From Bacillota bacterium (GTDB taxonomy: Bacteria; Bacillota_E; Sulfobacillia; Sulfobacillales; Sulfobacillaceae), in contig JAKADJ010000029.1 in the NCBI GenBank assembly GCA_021820645.1, forward strand, positions 1 through 14,141: DNA of 14,141 nucleotides, given 5' to 3'. Position 1 is the stretch's first letter, and each line of letters opens with the position of its first letter. Positions 1 to 7,282 of this stretch are shown one piece after another. Position numbers and translations under genes: made by a program. The notes beneath the pieces are model-generated. The model searched no databases. It saw nothing but the letters and a program-made list of their open reading frames with translations, and was not told where the DNA came from.

Positions 1-83
1 AGGTGATCCAAAATCCTCGCATACGGGTTGTCCTCGATCGCGATCATGGGTGACCCATGAGCGACAAACAGTGACGGCATCAT
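1..83 (-). CDS. Extradiol ring-cleavage dioxygenase, YgiD/DODA (LigB) family, N-terminal fragment
   Basis: Reading leftward from an ATG at 83, the first 27 codons are open to the window edge. They give a protein starting MMPSLFVAHGSPMIAIEDNP followed by YARILDH. This matches my memory of the E. coli YgiD (4,5-DOPA extradiol dioxygenase) N-terminus, with its LF..HGSP motif and a following LEDN.Y stretch. The His of HGSP is a metal ligand in that non-haem, Zn/Fe-dependent class III family. A GGAGG (minus strand, 97 to 93) sits 9 nt before the ATG and supports this start; the second ATG, at 80, is less well spaced. The rest of the gene, about 230 residues in the family, lies outside the window, so the substrate cannot be judged. 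The gene diverges from the PLDc_N gene. The short length is the main uncertainty, but the motif match is continuous. Confidence 0.82.
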   Translation of the reverse strand, partial: MMPSLFVAHGSPMIAIEDNPYARILDH

Positions 84-105
84 GGCGAAACGCCTCCTTA
101 TCAAC

Positions 106-134
106 AATGTACCACAGCCCTAAAATGACACCAA
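106..134 (-). promoter_or_regulatory. Candidate sigma-A promoter for the YgiD-like gene
   Basis: On the minus strand, TTGGTG (134 to 129) and TACATT (111 to 106) are separated by exactly 17 nt. Transcription would start near position 99, just before the GGAGG ribosome site. The -35 and -10 boxes match consensus at only 3/6 and 4/6 positions, so the spacing and location carry most of the weight. Confidence 0.35.
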
Positions 135-243
135 GCCACTCCCATCCTGATAGGCCCGGGTCTGCCACATGGTCCCAAGACCACGATACCGGGCCCTTTA
201 CCGCGTTGATGACCACCCACAAAAACGACGAAATAGCCCCGAA

Positions 244-252
244 TGCTATAGG
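244..252 (+). promoter_or_regulatory. Possible extended -10 element before the PLDc_N gene
   Basis: TGC followed by TATAGG looks like an extended -10 box (TGn plus TATAAT-like). It would give a leader of about 37 nt to the ATG at 295. No convincing -35 box sits at the right distance. The rest of the spacer between 135 and 243 shows nothing I can name. Confidence 0.25.
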
Positions 253-294
253 TGAGGGGTTTTAAGAAGGTCAATGAAGGAAAGGATGATCAAC

Positions 295-471
295 ATGGGA
301 CACTGGATTGCCATCTTAGTGTTTGTGTTAGACGTCGTCGCCATTGTCAGTGTGCTGGCGGGTCGAGCAGGTATCGGGCACAAAATCTTATGGACCCTCG
401 TGATCCTCATTTTGCCGGTCATCGGTATGATTCTCTATTACCTCCTGGGACGCAGCGTACAGGACGCGTAG
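295..471 (+). CDS. Small PLDc_N-type membrane protein
   Basis: This 58-residue protein is almost entirely two hydrophobic helices: roughly residues 4-21, then ILWTLVILILPVIGMILYYL followed by LGR. The second helix carries the W.lvililPviG.ilYyllGR signature of the phospholipase D/cardiolipin synthase N-terminal domain (PLDc_N). That domain also occurs alone as a tiny membrane protein in many Bacillota and Actinomycetota, and its role there is unknown. In cardiolipin synthases it anchors the enzyme, but no catalytic HKD domain follows here. Three in-frame ATGs exist at 274, 286 and 295. I prefer 295 because AAAGGA lies 8 nt upstream; the 274 site has only 3 nt to its AGAAGG. Starting at 274 would give 65 residues. 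The gene appears monocistronic. Confidence 0.72.
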   Translation: MGHWIAILVFVLDVVAIVSVLAGRAGIGHKILWTLVILILPVIGMILYYLLGRSVQDA

Positions 472-634
472 ACCGCTGGTAACATGCCTCATGCTGAGGT
501 AAACCCGCCTTATGAAGTTTCCCTGTGGTTACTTGGATAGAACCTCCTTCGAAAATGTTCTCATCGTGCCGGGGGCAGCAGTCGACTCTTAGGCCCCGGG
601 AGCTTCCTTCCATCATGACTAGAAGAGTCACGCT

Positions 635-669
635 AGAGACAGGACCCGCGCGCACGTCCTGCCTCTTTT
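635..669 (+). terminator. Terminator-like hairpin in the 472-757 spacer
   Basis: AGAG, one mismatched base, then CAGGAC (635-645) pairs with GTCCTG, one mismatched base, then CTCT (656-666) around a 10-nt loop. A short TTTC run follows. This is the shape of a rho-independent terminator reading rightward, though the T-tract is short and the site is about 165 nt past the PLDc_N stop. The rest of the 286-nt spacer holds no recognisable gene. A small CCTCA/TGAGG hairpin sits at 487-499, and a GACTCTT/AAGAGTC pair (584-590 with 623-629) could form an alternative long-range stem. Confidence 0.45.
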
Positions 670-716
670 CACTATATCCTGGCCTACCTCGGGTACAATC
701 AATATCACGACAAGTA

Positions 717-745
717 TTGAGCCCTTATAGCCGAAGGGCTACAAT
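717..745 (+). promoter_or_regulatory. Sigma-A promoter for the CynX-like transporter with an internal dyad
   Basis: TTGAGC (717-722), a 17-nt spacer and TACAAT (740-745) match consensus at 4/6 and 5/6 positions with ideal spacing. Transcription should start near 752. A perfect inverted repeat, AGCCCTT (720-726) and AAGGGCT (734-740) around a 7-nt centre, fills the spacer and overlaps the edge of both boxes. That is where a repressor or activator operator would be expected. The regulator is not identifiable from the window. Confidence 0.6.
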
Positions 746-757
746 AGAATATGGTGT

Positions 758-1963
758 GTGCCCCGTAAGGAGGAACGTCCTGTCAAAACATCCTCACGAT
801 TCCACTCGCTCTTATTAGTAGCGGGCGTTGTGCTCCTCGCCATGAACCTACGCCCCACCATCACCGGGGTTGGCCCACTGATTGGGCTGATTTCTCATGA
901 TACGGGCATGAATAGCGGGTGGGCCGGCGCCTTGACCACCTTGCCCCTCTTGGCCTTTGGATTGATTTCTCCTGTCGCTCCGAGCCTGGTGCGACGCCTT
1001 GGGCTCGAGCCCTCGCTCCTATTGGGTCTGGTGATTCTAACCATCGGCACACTTTTGCGATCGTTTGGGTCGATTCCTTTGTTGTTAATTGGAATGTTCT
1101 TGGTAGGTAGTGGCGTCGCCATCGGCAACGCGCTACTGCCGAGCCTAATCAAACGTGACTTCCCCCACCGAGTCGGATTGATGACGGGGATGTATTCTAC
1201 CGTGATGGGAGTGCTCGCCGCACTGGCATCCGGGATTAGTGTCCCCCTGGCCATCGATACACCGCTCGGCTGGTCTGGCTCGCTCGCGGTATGGGCACTC
1301 CTATCCACCCTGGGAATCCTGGTCTGGCTCCCGCAAGTGCGCCACCGCCAGACACTCCCCACCTATGCCCGGGTGTCCTTATGGCGATCCGGGTTGGCCT
1401 GGCAAGTGACCCTCTTCATGGGCCTTCAGTCTTTACTATTTTATGTCAACGTGGCCTGGTTCCCCACGCTCTTGCATAGTCTTGGGATGCCGCTAGTGGC
1501 AGCGGGCTGGATGGTGTCCTTCATGCAACTCATTAGTCTGCCGGGATCGTTCCTGATGCCGATTTGGGCCAGCCGGCGTCATGACCAACGCTTTCTGATG
1601 CTTGTCACGGGCATCCTCTTTCTCATCGGATACCTCGGTCTTCTGTTTGAAGGCACCACCCTGGCCTGGCTTTGGATCGCCTGCATCGGTTTTGCGGGCG
1701 GCGCCAGCATTAGCCTTGCGCTGACCTACTTTAGCCTACGCACCACGACAGAGCGCGCCGCGACCCAACTATCAGGGATGGCACAATCAGTTGGCTACTT
1801 ATTGGCAGCTATTGGCCCGATTACCGTCGGCTTTATTTATCACCAGACCCATGCCTGGACTATCCCGCTTCTGCTTTTGATGGTCACTACCATCCTGATG
1901 CTGGCAGCCGGCATCCCTGCTAGCCGCAACCTTACGGTAGATGGCCCCGCCGACGCAGTTTAG
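758..1963 (+). CDS. MFS transporter, CynX/NimT family
   Basis: This is a roughly 395-400 residue, twelve-helix major facilitator. Its N-terminal stretch LLAMNLRPTITGVGPLIG is the hallmark of the CynX/NimT group, which includes E. coli cyanate and 2-nitroimidazole transporters. Small cytoplasmic loops with RR and KR pairs punctuate the helices, and LRTTTERAATQLSGMAQSVG near residue 330 matches the family's second-half motif. The substrate cannot be assigned. The start is uncertain. The only conventional in-frame start that keeps the first helix is GTG at 758, which has no ribosome site and would lie about 6 nt from the predicted transcript start. A perfect AAGGAGG (767-773) lies inside that reading and points, with 8-nt spacing, at GTC 782. 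Translation from 782 would give a typical family N-terminus. No co-transcribed partner is evident; the GH15 gene downstream appears to have its own promoter. Confidence 0.85.
   Translation: MPRKEERPVKTSSRFHSLLLVAGVVLLAMNLRPTITGVGPLIGLISHDTGMNSGWAGALTTLPLLAFGLISPVAPSLVRRLGLEPSLLLGLVILTIGTLLRSFGSIPLLLIGMFLVGSGVAIGNALLPSLIKRDFPHRVGLMTGMYSTVMGVLAALASGISVPLAIDTPLGWSGSLAVWALLSTLGILVWLPQVRHRQTLPTYARVSLWRSGLAWQVTLFMGLQSLLFYVNVAWFPTLLHSLGMPLVAAGWMVSFMQLISLPGSFLMPIWASRRHDQRFLMLVTGILFLIGYLGLLFEGTTLAWLWIACIGFAGGASISLALTYFSLRTTTERAATQLSGMAQSVGYLLAAIGPITVGFIYHQTHAWTIPLLLLMVTTILMLAAGIPASRNLTVDGPADAV
767..773 (+). promoter_or_regulatory. Perfect Shine-Dalgarno pointing at a GTC codon
   Basis: AAGGAGG is followed by 8 nt and then GTC (782-784) in the transporter frame. 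No ATG, GTG or TTG is found at the expected distance. A CTG at 780 is out of frame and terminates after 12 codons. Upstream, ATG 751 opens a five-codon frame (MVCAP) whose TAA overlaps the first bases of this site. Confidence 0.7.
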
Positions 1964-1995
1964 GTTCGCCTCCCACAATCCTGGGTCAATAGTTC

Positions 1996-2001
1996 TATAA
2001 T
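1996..2001 (+). promoter_or_regulatory. Consensus -10 box upstream of the GH15 gene
   Basis: A perfect TATAAT lies 131 nt before the GH15 start codon, implying a leader of about 124 nt. There is no good -35 hexamer 16-18 nt upstream, so an activator may be needed or the match may be fortuitous. The leader contains AGGTGC/GCACCT (2019-2024 with 2050-2055), a possible weak stem, and ends in an AGGAGG (2116-2121) 10 nt before the ATG. Confidence 0.42.
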
Positions 2002-2131
2002 GGACGTATCCTGCTGAAAGGTGCCACCGGATGGCGGCCACCACTGCTTGCACCTCTCACCAGGAAAGAGACACTAACCCTTCCGTGGTAGCGCATCGCC
2101 GCTGGCCATGGGGTGAGGAGGAACTTTTTGC

Positions 2132-3949
2132 ATGAAGTTTTACGGTTTTTTATCTAATGCTCATAGCGCGGCCTTACTTGGTCCTAACGGATCCATTGAC
2201 TGGCTGTCTTTCCCTCGCTTCGATAGCCCGGCCATTTTCGCTCGGCTCCTCGGCACCGAAGATAACGGATATTTCCGGATTTATCCTGAAGACCAGGCGG
2301 AGGTCTCACAACAGTATGTACCCAACACCAATATCGTGACCACCACCTGGGAATCCGGCCGTGGGCGTGCCATCGTTCACGACTATCTGGCGATCGGACG
2401 CTCTGAACTCCGGCGATTGATCAAATCCGATCTGCCTCTCGTGGTGGAAATGCGCCCCCGATTTCATTACGGATTAATCCATCCGGCACCCAAGGCGGTC
2501 GATTCGGGCGCTATTTTTCGCAATCCAATGGCGCGTGAAGCGCTAGTGTTCGTGGTCAATGGCAAGCCTCTTTTGGACTCGCATACAGTGAATGGGGACG
2601 TCAACCAAGGAATCTGGCACCTGCCGCCCGGCCACTACGAGTTGGTTTTGCAATACATCGCCGATGACGAGGATCGGCTGGTTGAAGCGGCGGACATCTT
2701 GGCAGAGCAATCCGTCGCCTTGGAGGCCGATATTGCTCATGAGACCCTCAATACGTCTTTTGCCCATACCTTGGCGTACTGGCACCATCGGGTGAATCTA
2801 TTACCTACCTACGAAGGTCCCCATCGTGAAGCCTTTGTGCGCTCGCTGCTAGTACTCGAAGGACTCACCTATCGGACCAATGGCGCGATCATTGCGGCAC
2901 CCACCACTTCCCTACCCGAGACCATTGGAGAAACCCGTCAATGGGACTATCGTTTCGCCTGGGTGCGCGATGGCTCGTACGCGGCTGAAGCCCTGCTGAG
3001 TGCCGGAAACACGGTCGCCTGCCGACGTTTCTTGGAGTTCCTGTTGAACTCCGTCGACCTCCAAGGGAAACCGTTCCAAGCCCCCTTCTTCCACGTTGAT
3101 GGCACCCTAATCCGCGGTGAGCATGACTTGGACTGGCTCCCAGGATTCCAAGGGTCGGTGCCTTGCCGTGAAGGAAATGCGGCCACCCGGCAACTACAAT
3201 TAGATATTGAAGGCGACTTCTTGTGGACCGTGTGGAAGTACTTTGATGTGACCGGCGACATCGGCTTTATCCGCAACTATTGGTACATTCTAGAGACTAC
3301 CATCGATTGGGTTGCTCACAATTGGCAGCAGGAAGATGCGAGCCTTTGGGAGTTTCGGGATCAAGATGCCCACTACACCCATTCCCAAGTGATGTGTTGG
3401 GTGGCCCTCCATTACGGGGCCGATCTGGCAGAAGCCATCCATGCGGATGACAAACTCATCACGAAATGGCGCACGGCCGCCGAGAAGGTCCACGAAGCCA
3501 TTGAACAACAGGGGTATAACACCGCTAAAGGCTATTACACCCAATCCTTTGGCGGGGATACCGTGGATGCCGCGTTACTCGTTATGCCGCTCTATGGATA
3601 TTGTGAACCGGACGATCCCAAGTTCATGGGGACCCTTGAAAAAATCGAGAAAGTCCTATTAAAGGATTTTTGGGTATATCGATACGCCACTGACATGTTG
3701 GGCAGTGCCGCGCACCCCTTTGTCCTGGCGAGTTTTTGGTTAGCCCGCGTCTATATCCAGTTAGAGCGTGTTGAGGACGCAGAGAGCATTCTTAGTGGCA
3801 TCATGAAGAACCAAACTGACCTCGGCCTCTTAGGTGAGCATGCCGATGAAAAAACCGGTACCCCGCGCGGAAACTTCCCTCAAGGATTTTCCCACTTGGG
3901 TCTCATCATGACGTTGTTGGATTTGTCCCGCGCTAAGATTTCGTTGTAA
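2132..3949 (+). CDS. Glycoside hydrolase family 15 (glucoamylase or trehalase type)
   Basis: This 605-residue protein has the two-part plan of intracellular bacterial GH15 enzymes. An N-terminal beta-sandwich (about 1-220) begins YGFLSNAHSAALLGPNGSID followed by WLSFPRFDSP, and is succeeded by an (alpha/alpha)6 barrel. Within the barrel, WDYRFAWVRDGS (271-282) lines the active site. Glu407 in SLWEFRD is the expected general acid, and Glu569 in LGLLGEHAD, just before the GNFPQGFSHLGL block (580-591), is the expected general base. Both catalytic glutamates are present, so the enzyme should be active. It would release glucose from alpha-glucans, or hydrolyse trehalose as some archaeal and mycobacterial GH15 members do; sequence alone does not decide. 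No signal peptide is present, so it is probably cytosolic. AGGAGG at 2116-2121 fixes the start. The gene stands alone between a transporter and a convergent permease. Confidence 0.9.
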   Translation: MKFYGFLSNAHSAALLGPNGSIDWLSFPRFDSPAIFARLLGTEDNGYFRIYPEDQAEVSQQYVPNTNIVTTTWESGRGRAIVHDYLAIGRSELRRLIKSDLPLVVEMRPRFHYGLIHPAPKAVDSGAIFRNPMAREALVFVVNGKPLLDSHTVNGDVNQGIWHLPPGHYELVLQYIADDEDRLVEAADILAEQSVALEADIAHETLNTSFAHTLAYWHHRVNLLPTYEGPHREAFVRSLLVLEGLTYRTNGAIIAAPTTSLPETIGETRQWDYRFAWVRDGSYAAEALLSAGNTVACRRFLEFLLNSVDLQGKPFQAPFFHVDGTLIRGEHDLDWLPGFQGSVPCREGNAATRQLQLDIEGDFLWTVWKYFDVTGDIGFIRNYWYILETTIDWVAHNWQQEDASLWEFRDQDAHYTHSQVMCWVALHYGADLAEAIHADDKLITKWRTAAEKVHEAIEQQGYNTAKGYYTQSFGGDTVDAALLVMPLYGYCEPDDPKFMGTLEKIEKVLLKDFWVYRYATDMLGSAAHPFVLASFWLARVYIQLERVEDAESILSGIMKNQTDLGLLGEHADEKTGTPRGNFPQGFSHLGLIMTLLDLSRAKISL

Positions 3950-3967
3950 AGCGCAAAACGCCGGTCT

Positions 3968-4000
3968 CGATGCGATTCCCAGTAAGTGGGAATCGCATCG
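3968..4000. terminator. Perfect 14-bp hairpin between convergent genes
   Basis: CGATGCGATTCCCA (3968-3981) and its exact reverse complement (3987-4000) flank a GTAAG loop. It sits 19 nt after the GH15 stop and 47 nt before the stop of the convergent permease. Neither strand shows a T-tract after the stem, so it is not a textbook intrinsic terminator. It may act as a bidirectional 3'-end barrier or RNA-stabilising stem. Confidence 0.55.
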
Positions 4001-4046
4001 CATGGTGGCGGAACCGATGGGAAGAATCCACGCAGAACGCGGGGGG

Positions 4047-4970
4047 CTACTCCTTTCGGACTTTAGATTTTTCAGAGAACACCGCGGACGGATCGCGGCG
4101 ACGGCTTCCTAATTTGGCATTGACCAGTAGAATACTACAAGAGACCGCAACGAGGCCGCCTACAAATCTTAGGCTTAGCGTCTCGTTAAACCAGAAGATT
4201 CCAATGAAGCTGGCTACTACAGGCACCCCGAATAAGAAGGTGCTAACCCGACTAGCTTCCCCACGAGACAGCAAAGCCAACCATAGTAGCCAAGCACCAG
4301 CGGTGCCTCCCATCATAATGAAGAAAATATCTGCCAACACGGCGAGCGACCACTGTGCGGGCATGCCCGGTACCGCAATTGCAACGATGGCAAAGGCCGC
4401 GCCGCCTAGCAAAAATTGGAGCGCCACGAACCACACCAAAGAATCTTCTTGATGCGCCTTCAGATACACGGTGCCCACTGCCCAACCAATAGCCGCGCCC
4501 ACCGCCAAGACAATGCCCAATAGGGACGCCTGGGTACCGGCGCTAAAGGCGATTAAACCCACACCGGCGAGGCCCAAAAGAATCCCCGAAACCTTGGCAC
4601 GGGATATGGATTCACCCAACCAGAGATGAGCGAACAAAGCCACCAAGATCGGTTGTAAATAGATCAAGCCCGCGACCAGGCCAGGACTCAAATAGGCACT
4701 GGCCGCAATTTGTCCGCCATACAACATGACCACATTAAAGACAGCGGATATCGCTGCCGCGCCCCACAGTCGACGCGAAGGGAGCGGGAGTTTTTGCAAG
4801 AGTGCCCACAAAGACACGACAATACCGGCGGGCAACACGCGCCAACCGGCCAGGGTATAAGGTGATACATGGTGGAGTGCCAAAGTAATAGCGGGAAACG
4901 TCGCACCCCATAACACGATGATAAAAAGGGACAACAGCCCAGTCGGTATCTTCCTCAACAAATCCTCCAT
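4047..4970 (-). CDS. EamA/DMT-family permease
   Basis: This 307-residue protein contains ten predicted hydrophobic helices in two EamA repeats. The first repeat opens with LFIIVLWGATFPAITLAL and contains the P.tLag.R segment (YTLAGWRVLP). The first repeat ends with YLQPILVALFAHLWLGES and the second has the matching FGVPVVASFIGIFWFNET. These P-[VIL]-[VIL]-[AS]...E loops are characteristic of the drug/metabolite transporter superfamily. Members export amino acids, nucleotides or other metabolites; the substrate here is unknown. The frame stays open far upstream (to 5204), but the ATG at 4970 gives the normal N-terminus and length. Its ribosome site is weak: no clear AGGAGG precedes it. The gene lies 203 nt downstream of hisIE on the same strand, so read-through from the his cluster is possible. 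Confidence 0.85.
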   Translation of the reverse strand: MEDLLRKIPTGLLSLFIIVLWGATFPAITLALHHVSPYTLAGWRVLPAGIVVSLWALLQKLPLPSRRLWGAAAISAVFNVVMLYGGQIAASAYLSPGLVAGLIYLQPILVALFAHLWLGESISRAKVSGILLGLAGVGLIAFSAGTQASLLGIVLAVGAAIGWAVGTVYLKAHQEDSLVWFVALQFLLGGAAFAIVAIAVPGMPAQWSLAVLADIFFIMMGGTAGAWLLWLALLSRGEASRVSTFLFGVPVVASFIGIFWFNETLSLRFVGGLVAVSCSILLVNAKLGSRRRDPSAVFSEKSKVRKE

Positions 4971-4992
4971 CAGGTCTCGCTTACAAACACAG

Positions 4993-5004
4993 TGTCGGCC
5001 GATT
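4993..5004 (-). repeat. 12-bp motif shared with the hisC-hisZ spacer (copy upstream of the permease)
   Basis: The minus-strand 12-mer AATCGGCCGACA occurs here, 22 nt upstream of the permease ATG. It recurs identically and in the same orientation at 11443 to 11432. It contains the palindromic core TCGGCCGA. A GTGT-ATC-ACAC dyad (5013-5023) lies just upstream. Nothing else in the 203-nt hisIE-permease spacer looks like a gene. Confidence 0.4.
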
Positions 5005-5155
5005 CGTACCGAGTGTATCACACATCTCTCCCCGGGGATCCCTCCGGCTCCTATTAAAGGGATCGACACTCTTCCGATTGACACCCCGGATAGGCCAGCC
5101 CGGCATCGAGGATGTTGGAGAGGAAAATCTCCGGGACGTAAGGACCGGCCCTGCC

Positions 5156-5172
5156 CTCCCAAGACATGGGAG
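5156..5172 (-). other. Hairpin immediately after hisIE
   Basis: CTCCCA and TGGGAG pair around a 5-nt loop, starting one base past the hisIE stop. There is no T-tract, so termination is doubtful; a 3'-end stabiliser or partial terminator is possible. A second small stem, GGAGA/TCTCC (5117-5132), follows. Read-through into the permease cannot be excluded. Confidence 0.35.
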
Positions 5173-5173
5173 A

Positions 5174-5809
5174 CTAAATAGCCGTGTCCTGGTGACGTTG
5201 CCACAGTTCTTGGACGATCGCCTGATTCGGAATCTCCAGTCGCTTCATCAAAACCGCCAAGTGGTACAACAGGTCAGAAATTTCCCAGACTATATCGTTC
5301 TTTTGACTACCTGCAGCATTCGAATCCGTTGGCTCTGCCAAGGCTCCAATTACCACTTCTACGGCTTCTTCCCCAACTTTCTTCACAAGATTGGTGATGG
5401 GCCCCTCAAATAATTGCCAGGTATACGAGGCTCTTGGGGGCTTATTTTGGAGACGTTCTTCCACAATGGCGCGAATCAAAGCCAATGGATCGCCGCCACC
5501 CATGGGTGCCTCCTGAAAACACGAGGGACGATCCAAATGACAAACGGTTGAGGTCCGATGGGCCAGATAGAGATAGCTATCCTGATCACAATCGGAGAGA
5601 ACTCTCGACACAGACAAGACGTGGCCGGATGTGTCCCCTTTTTTCCACAAGGTCTTTCGGGATCGACTATAAAAGTGGGCCCACTTCGTGGACTTGGTCA
5701 AGGCGAGGGCTTCGTCGTTGGCGTACGCCATCATCAGGACTTGAAGAGAACTTTGTTCCTGGACAATGACCGGATAGAGCACCTGTCCATCTTCTATAAT
5801 ATGGGCCAT
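5174..5809 (-). CDS. hisIE: Bifunctional phosphoribosyl-AMP cyclohydrolase / phosphoribosyl-ATP pyrophosphatase
   Basis: The 211-residue fusion performs steps 2 and 3 of histidine synthesis: hydrolysis of PR-ATP to PR-AMP, then opening of the adenine ring. The HisI domain (about 1-100) carries LWKKGDTSGH (54-63), the metal-binding DCDQD (73-77) and the Cys pair C90/C97. The usual CHTGRxSCF is written here CHLDRPSCF, so the cysteines are kept while the intervening residues differ. The HisE domain (about 107-211) has the SYT..LF segment (128-134), KKVGEEAVEVV (143-153) and SDLLYHLAVL (178-187), all typical of the MazG-like pyrophosphatase fold. The ATG overlaps the end of hisF by 16 nt, so translational coupling is likely. 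Ribosome pairing is weak. It is the last gene of the his run. Confidence 0.94.
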   Translation of the reverse strand: MAHIIEDGQVLYPVIVQEQSSLQVLMMAYANDEALALTKSTKWAHFYSRSRKTLWKKGDTSGHVLSVSRVLSDCDQDSYLYLAHRTSTVCHLDRPSCFQEAPMGGGDPLALIRAIVEERLQNKPPRASYTWQLFEGPITNLVKKVGEEAVEVVIGALAEPTDSNAAGSQKNDIVWEISDLLYHLAVLMKRLEIPNQAIVQELWQRHQDTAI

Positions 5810-6555
5810 CTTACCATTACCCCCGCTTGTTGTAGTTGTTGCTTGATTTCCGCCACCCCGATTCGATCTTGGTGTAAGATGGACGCTAAAAGCAATGCCT
5901 GATGCCCGGCCTTTATGGCGTCGTGGAGATGGTCTACTGTGCCCGCCCCTCCCGAGGCAATAATGGGAGAAGACACTTGCTCGCGGGCGTATTCCAGCAT
6001 GGGAAGGTCATAACCATGCTGGCTTCCATCCCGATCGATGCTGGTGAGAAGAAATTCCCCCGCTCCGCGCCTCTCGCTTTCTCGAAGCCAAGCCCCTAAT
6101 TCCCAACGCGTTCGCCGCCGCGCTCCATGGGAATAGACGGCAAAGCGCTCTCCCTCACGCTTGGCATCAATCGCCACCACCACACATTGGGAACCCCATC
6201 GCGCCGCCACGCGAGTAATAAGGTCCGGATCCAAAAGGGCTTGGGAATTGATCGACACCTTATCGGCCCCATGATCTAAAAGCGCCTCGACGTCCTCCAG
6301 GGTCCGGATCCCACCGCCCACCGTGAGGGGAATGTTGAGCCGTTCTCGGGCTCTCTTAATTTGATCCCAACGCAACGAGACTTCCTCCACCGTGGCCATA
6401 ATGTCTAACCACACCAATTCGTCCGCACCGTCCTTAGCGTACCGCCAAGCTAATTCCACGGGATCGCCACTATCGACCAGCGATTCAAATTGCACCCCTT
6501 TCACGACACGGCCGTGGCGAACATCCAGACAGGGAATAATTCGAGGCATCAGCAT
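5794..6555 (-). CDS. hisF: Imidazole glycerol phosphate synthase, cyclase subunit
   Basis: HisF takes ammonia from HisH and converts PRFAR to imidazole glycerol phosphate and AICAR. The 253-residue TIM barrel shows the two catalytic aspartates at their usual places: Asp11 in IIPCLDV and Asp130 in VVVAID. It also has the phosphate-binding stretches TVGGGIRTLEDV (78-89), TSIDRDG (171-177) and ASGGAGT (200-206). Its ATG overlaps the hisA stop by 7 nt. A good GGAGG (minus strand, 6573 to 6569) sits 13 nt before this ATG, longer than normal. A second ATG two codons in, at 6549, would be even farther, so 6555 is kept. Length is normal for the family. Confidence 0.96.
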   Translation of the reverse strand: MLMPRIIPCLDVRHGRVVKGVQFESLVDSGDPVELAWRYAKDGADELVWLDIMATVEEVSLRWDQIKRARERLNIPLTVGGGIRTLEDVEALLDHGADKVSINSQALLDPDLITRVAARWGSQCVVVAIDAKREGERFAVYSHGARRRTRWELGAWLRESERRGAGEFLLTSIDRDGSQHGYDLPMLEYAREQVSSPIIASGGAGTVDHLHDAIKAGHQALLLASILHQDRIGVAEIKQQLQQAGVMVRWPIL

Positions 6556-7250
6556 GATGCAAAAAACACCTCCTTCGGAATCTTGCCCTCAATCCAAGCC
6601 TTACCGACGACCACCCGTTTGAGCCCCCAACGCTCGAGCTGCTCCAAATCGAGCATCGATCCCACTCCACCACCCGCGGCCAAGTCGCCCGGCTCCTGAC
6701 TCCACGACTGCCAGAATTCTTCACGTAGACCGCCTAACGTGCCGTCTCGGTCAATGTCGGTGACGTTCGCTTTGGTCCAGCCTGTTTGATAAAGTTCTTG
6801 CCAAAACTCGCGTGCTCGAGGACCCGGTTGATCCCACCCGCCGATTTGAATCCGGCCATCGCGCACATCCAGCGCCATCACCAAATAGGAGGCAAATCGT
6901 TCGAAAACTTCTTGGCGGAAACCCGGGTTTCGCACGACTTGGGTGCCGACCACTATCTGTCGCACCCCACTATCCACCAGCCGTGCAACATCGTCGATGC
7001 GGCGGATGCCTCCACCCACTTCGAGATCGATACCGCGACGAGCCAAGTGAGCCACCAAGGAAAAGAGCGTGAACTGTCCCGTTCGGGCTCCCGTTAAATC
7101 CACCAGATGCAAGCGGGGGGGAATCCCTCCGAAGAAGGCTTCCAAAAACTTCATCGGATCATCCGCGTATGTGGTGGCACGCATGAAATCCCCTTGATGG
7201 AGACGTACCACGCGGCCTCCTAAAATATCTAGGGCAGGCCAAATTTCCAC
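6549..7250 (-). CDS. hisA: Phosphoribosylformimino-AICAR phosphate isomerase
   Basis: HisA isomerises ProFAR to PRFAR, the substrate of HisHF, and is a TIM barrel related to HisF. Diagnostic segments are WPALDILGGRVVRL at the N-terminus, LEVGGGIRRIDDV, and the second half-barrel motif VTDIDRDGTLGG. The two catalytic aspartates (in PALDI and TDIDRDG) are both present. The start is ambiguous. The frame can begin at a TTG (7262) that touches an AAAGG, or at GTG 7250, which gives the canonical MEIWPALDI N-terminus behind a GGGGGGAG run. I chose GTG 7250 on family grounds; the longer form adds four residues. The spacing to hisH is about 20-30 nt. Confidence 0.93.
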   Translation of the reverse strand: MEIWPALDILGGRVVRLHQGDFMRATTYADDPMKFLEAFFGGIPPRLHLVDLTGARTGQFTLFSLVAHLARRGIDLEVGGGIRRIDDVARLVDSGVRQIVVGTQVVRNPGFRQEVFERFASYLVMALDVRDGRIQIGGWDQPGPRAREFWQELYQTGWTKANVTDIDRDGTLGGLREEFWQSWSQEPGDLAAGGGVGSMLDLEQLERWGLKRVVVGKAWIEGKIPKEVFFASC

Positions 7251-7282
7251 GACTCCCCCCAACCTTTCTATCGCTTTTTGGT

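Noticed and set aside
525..818. A 97-codon rightward frame in the 472-757 spacer
   Set aside because: The composition is atypical (Ser/Arg/Pro-rich), it crosses the terminator-like hairpin and the transporter promoter, and it overlaps the transporter start in another frame.
3970..4452. A 160-codon rightward frame
   Set aside because: It starts inside the intergenic hairpin, has no ribosome site, and is antisense to the clear EamA permease.
4971..5204. N-terminal extension of the EamA permease to 5204
   Set aside because: The frame is open, but the residues are hydrophilic and unlike any EamA N-terminus, and they would cross the hisIE stop. ATG 4970 gives a normal 307-residue protein.
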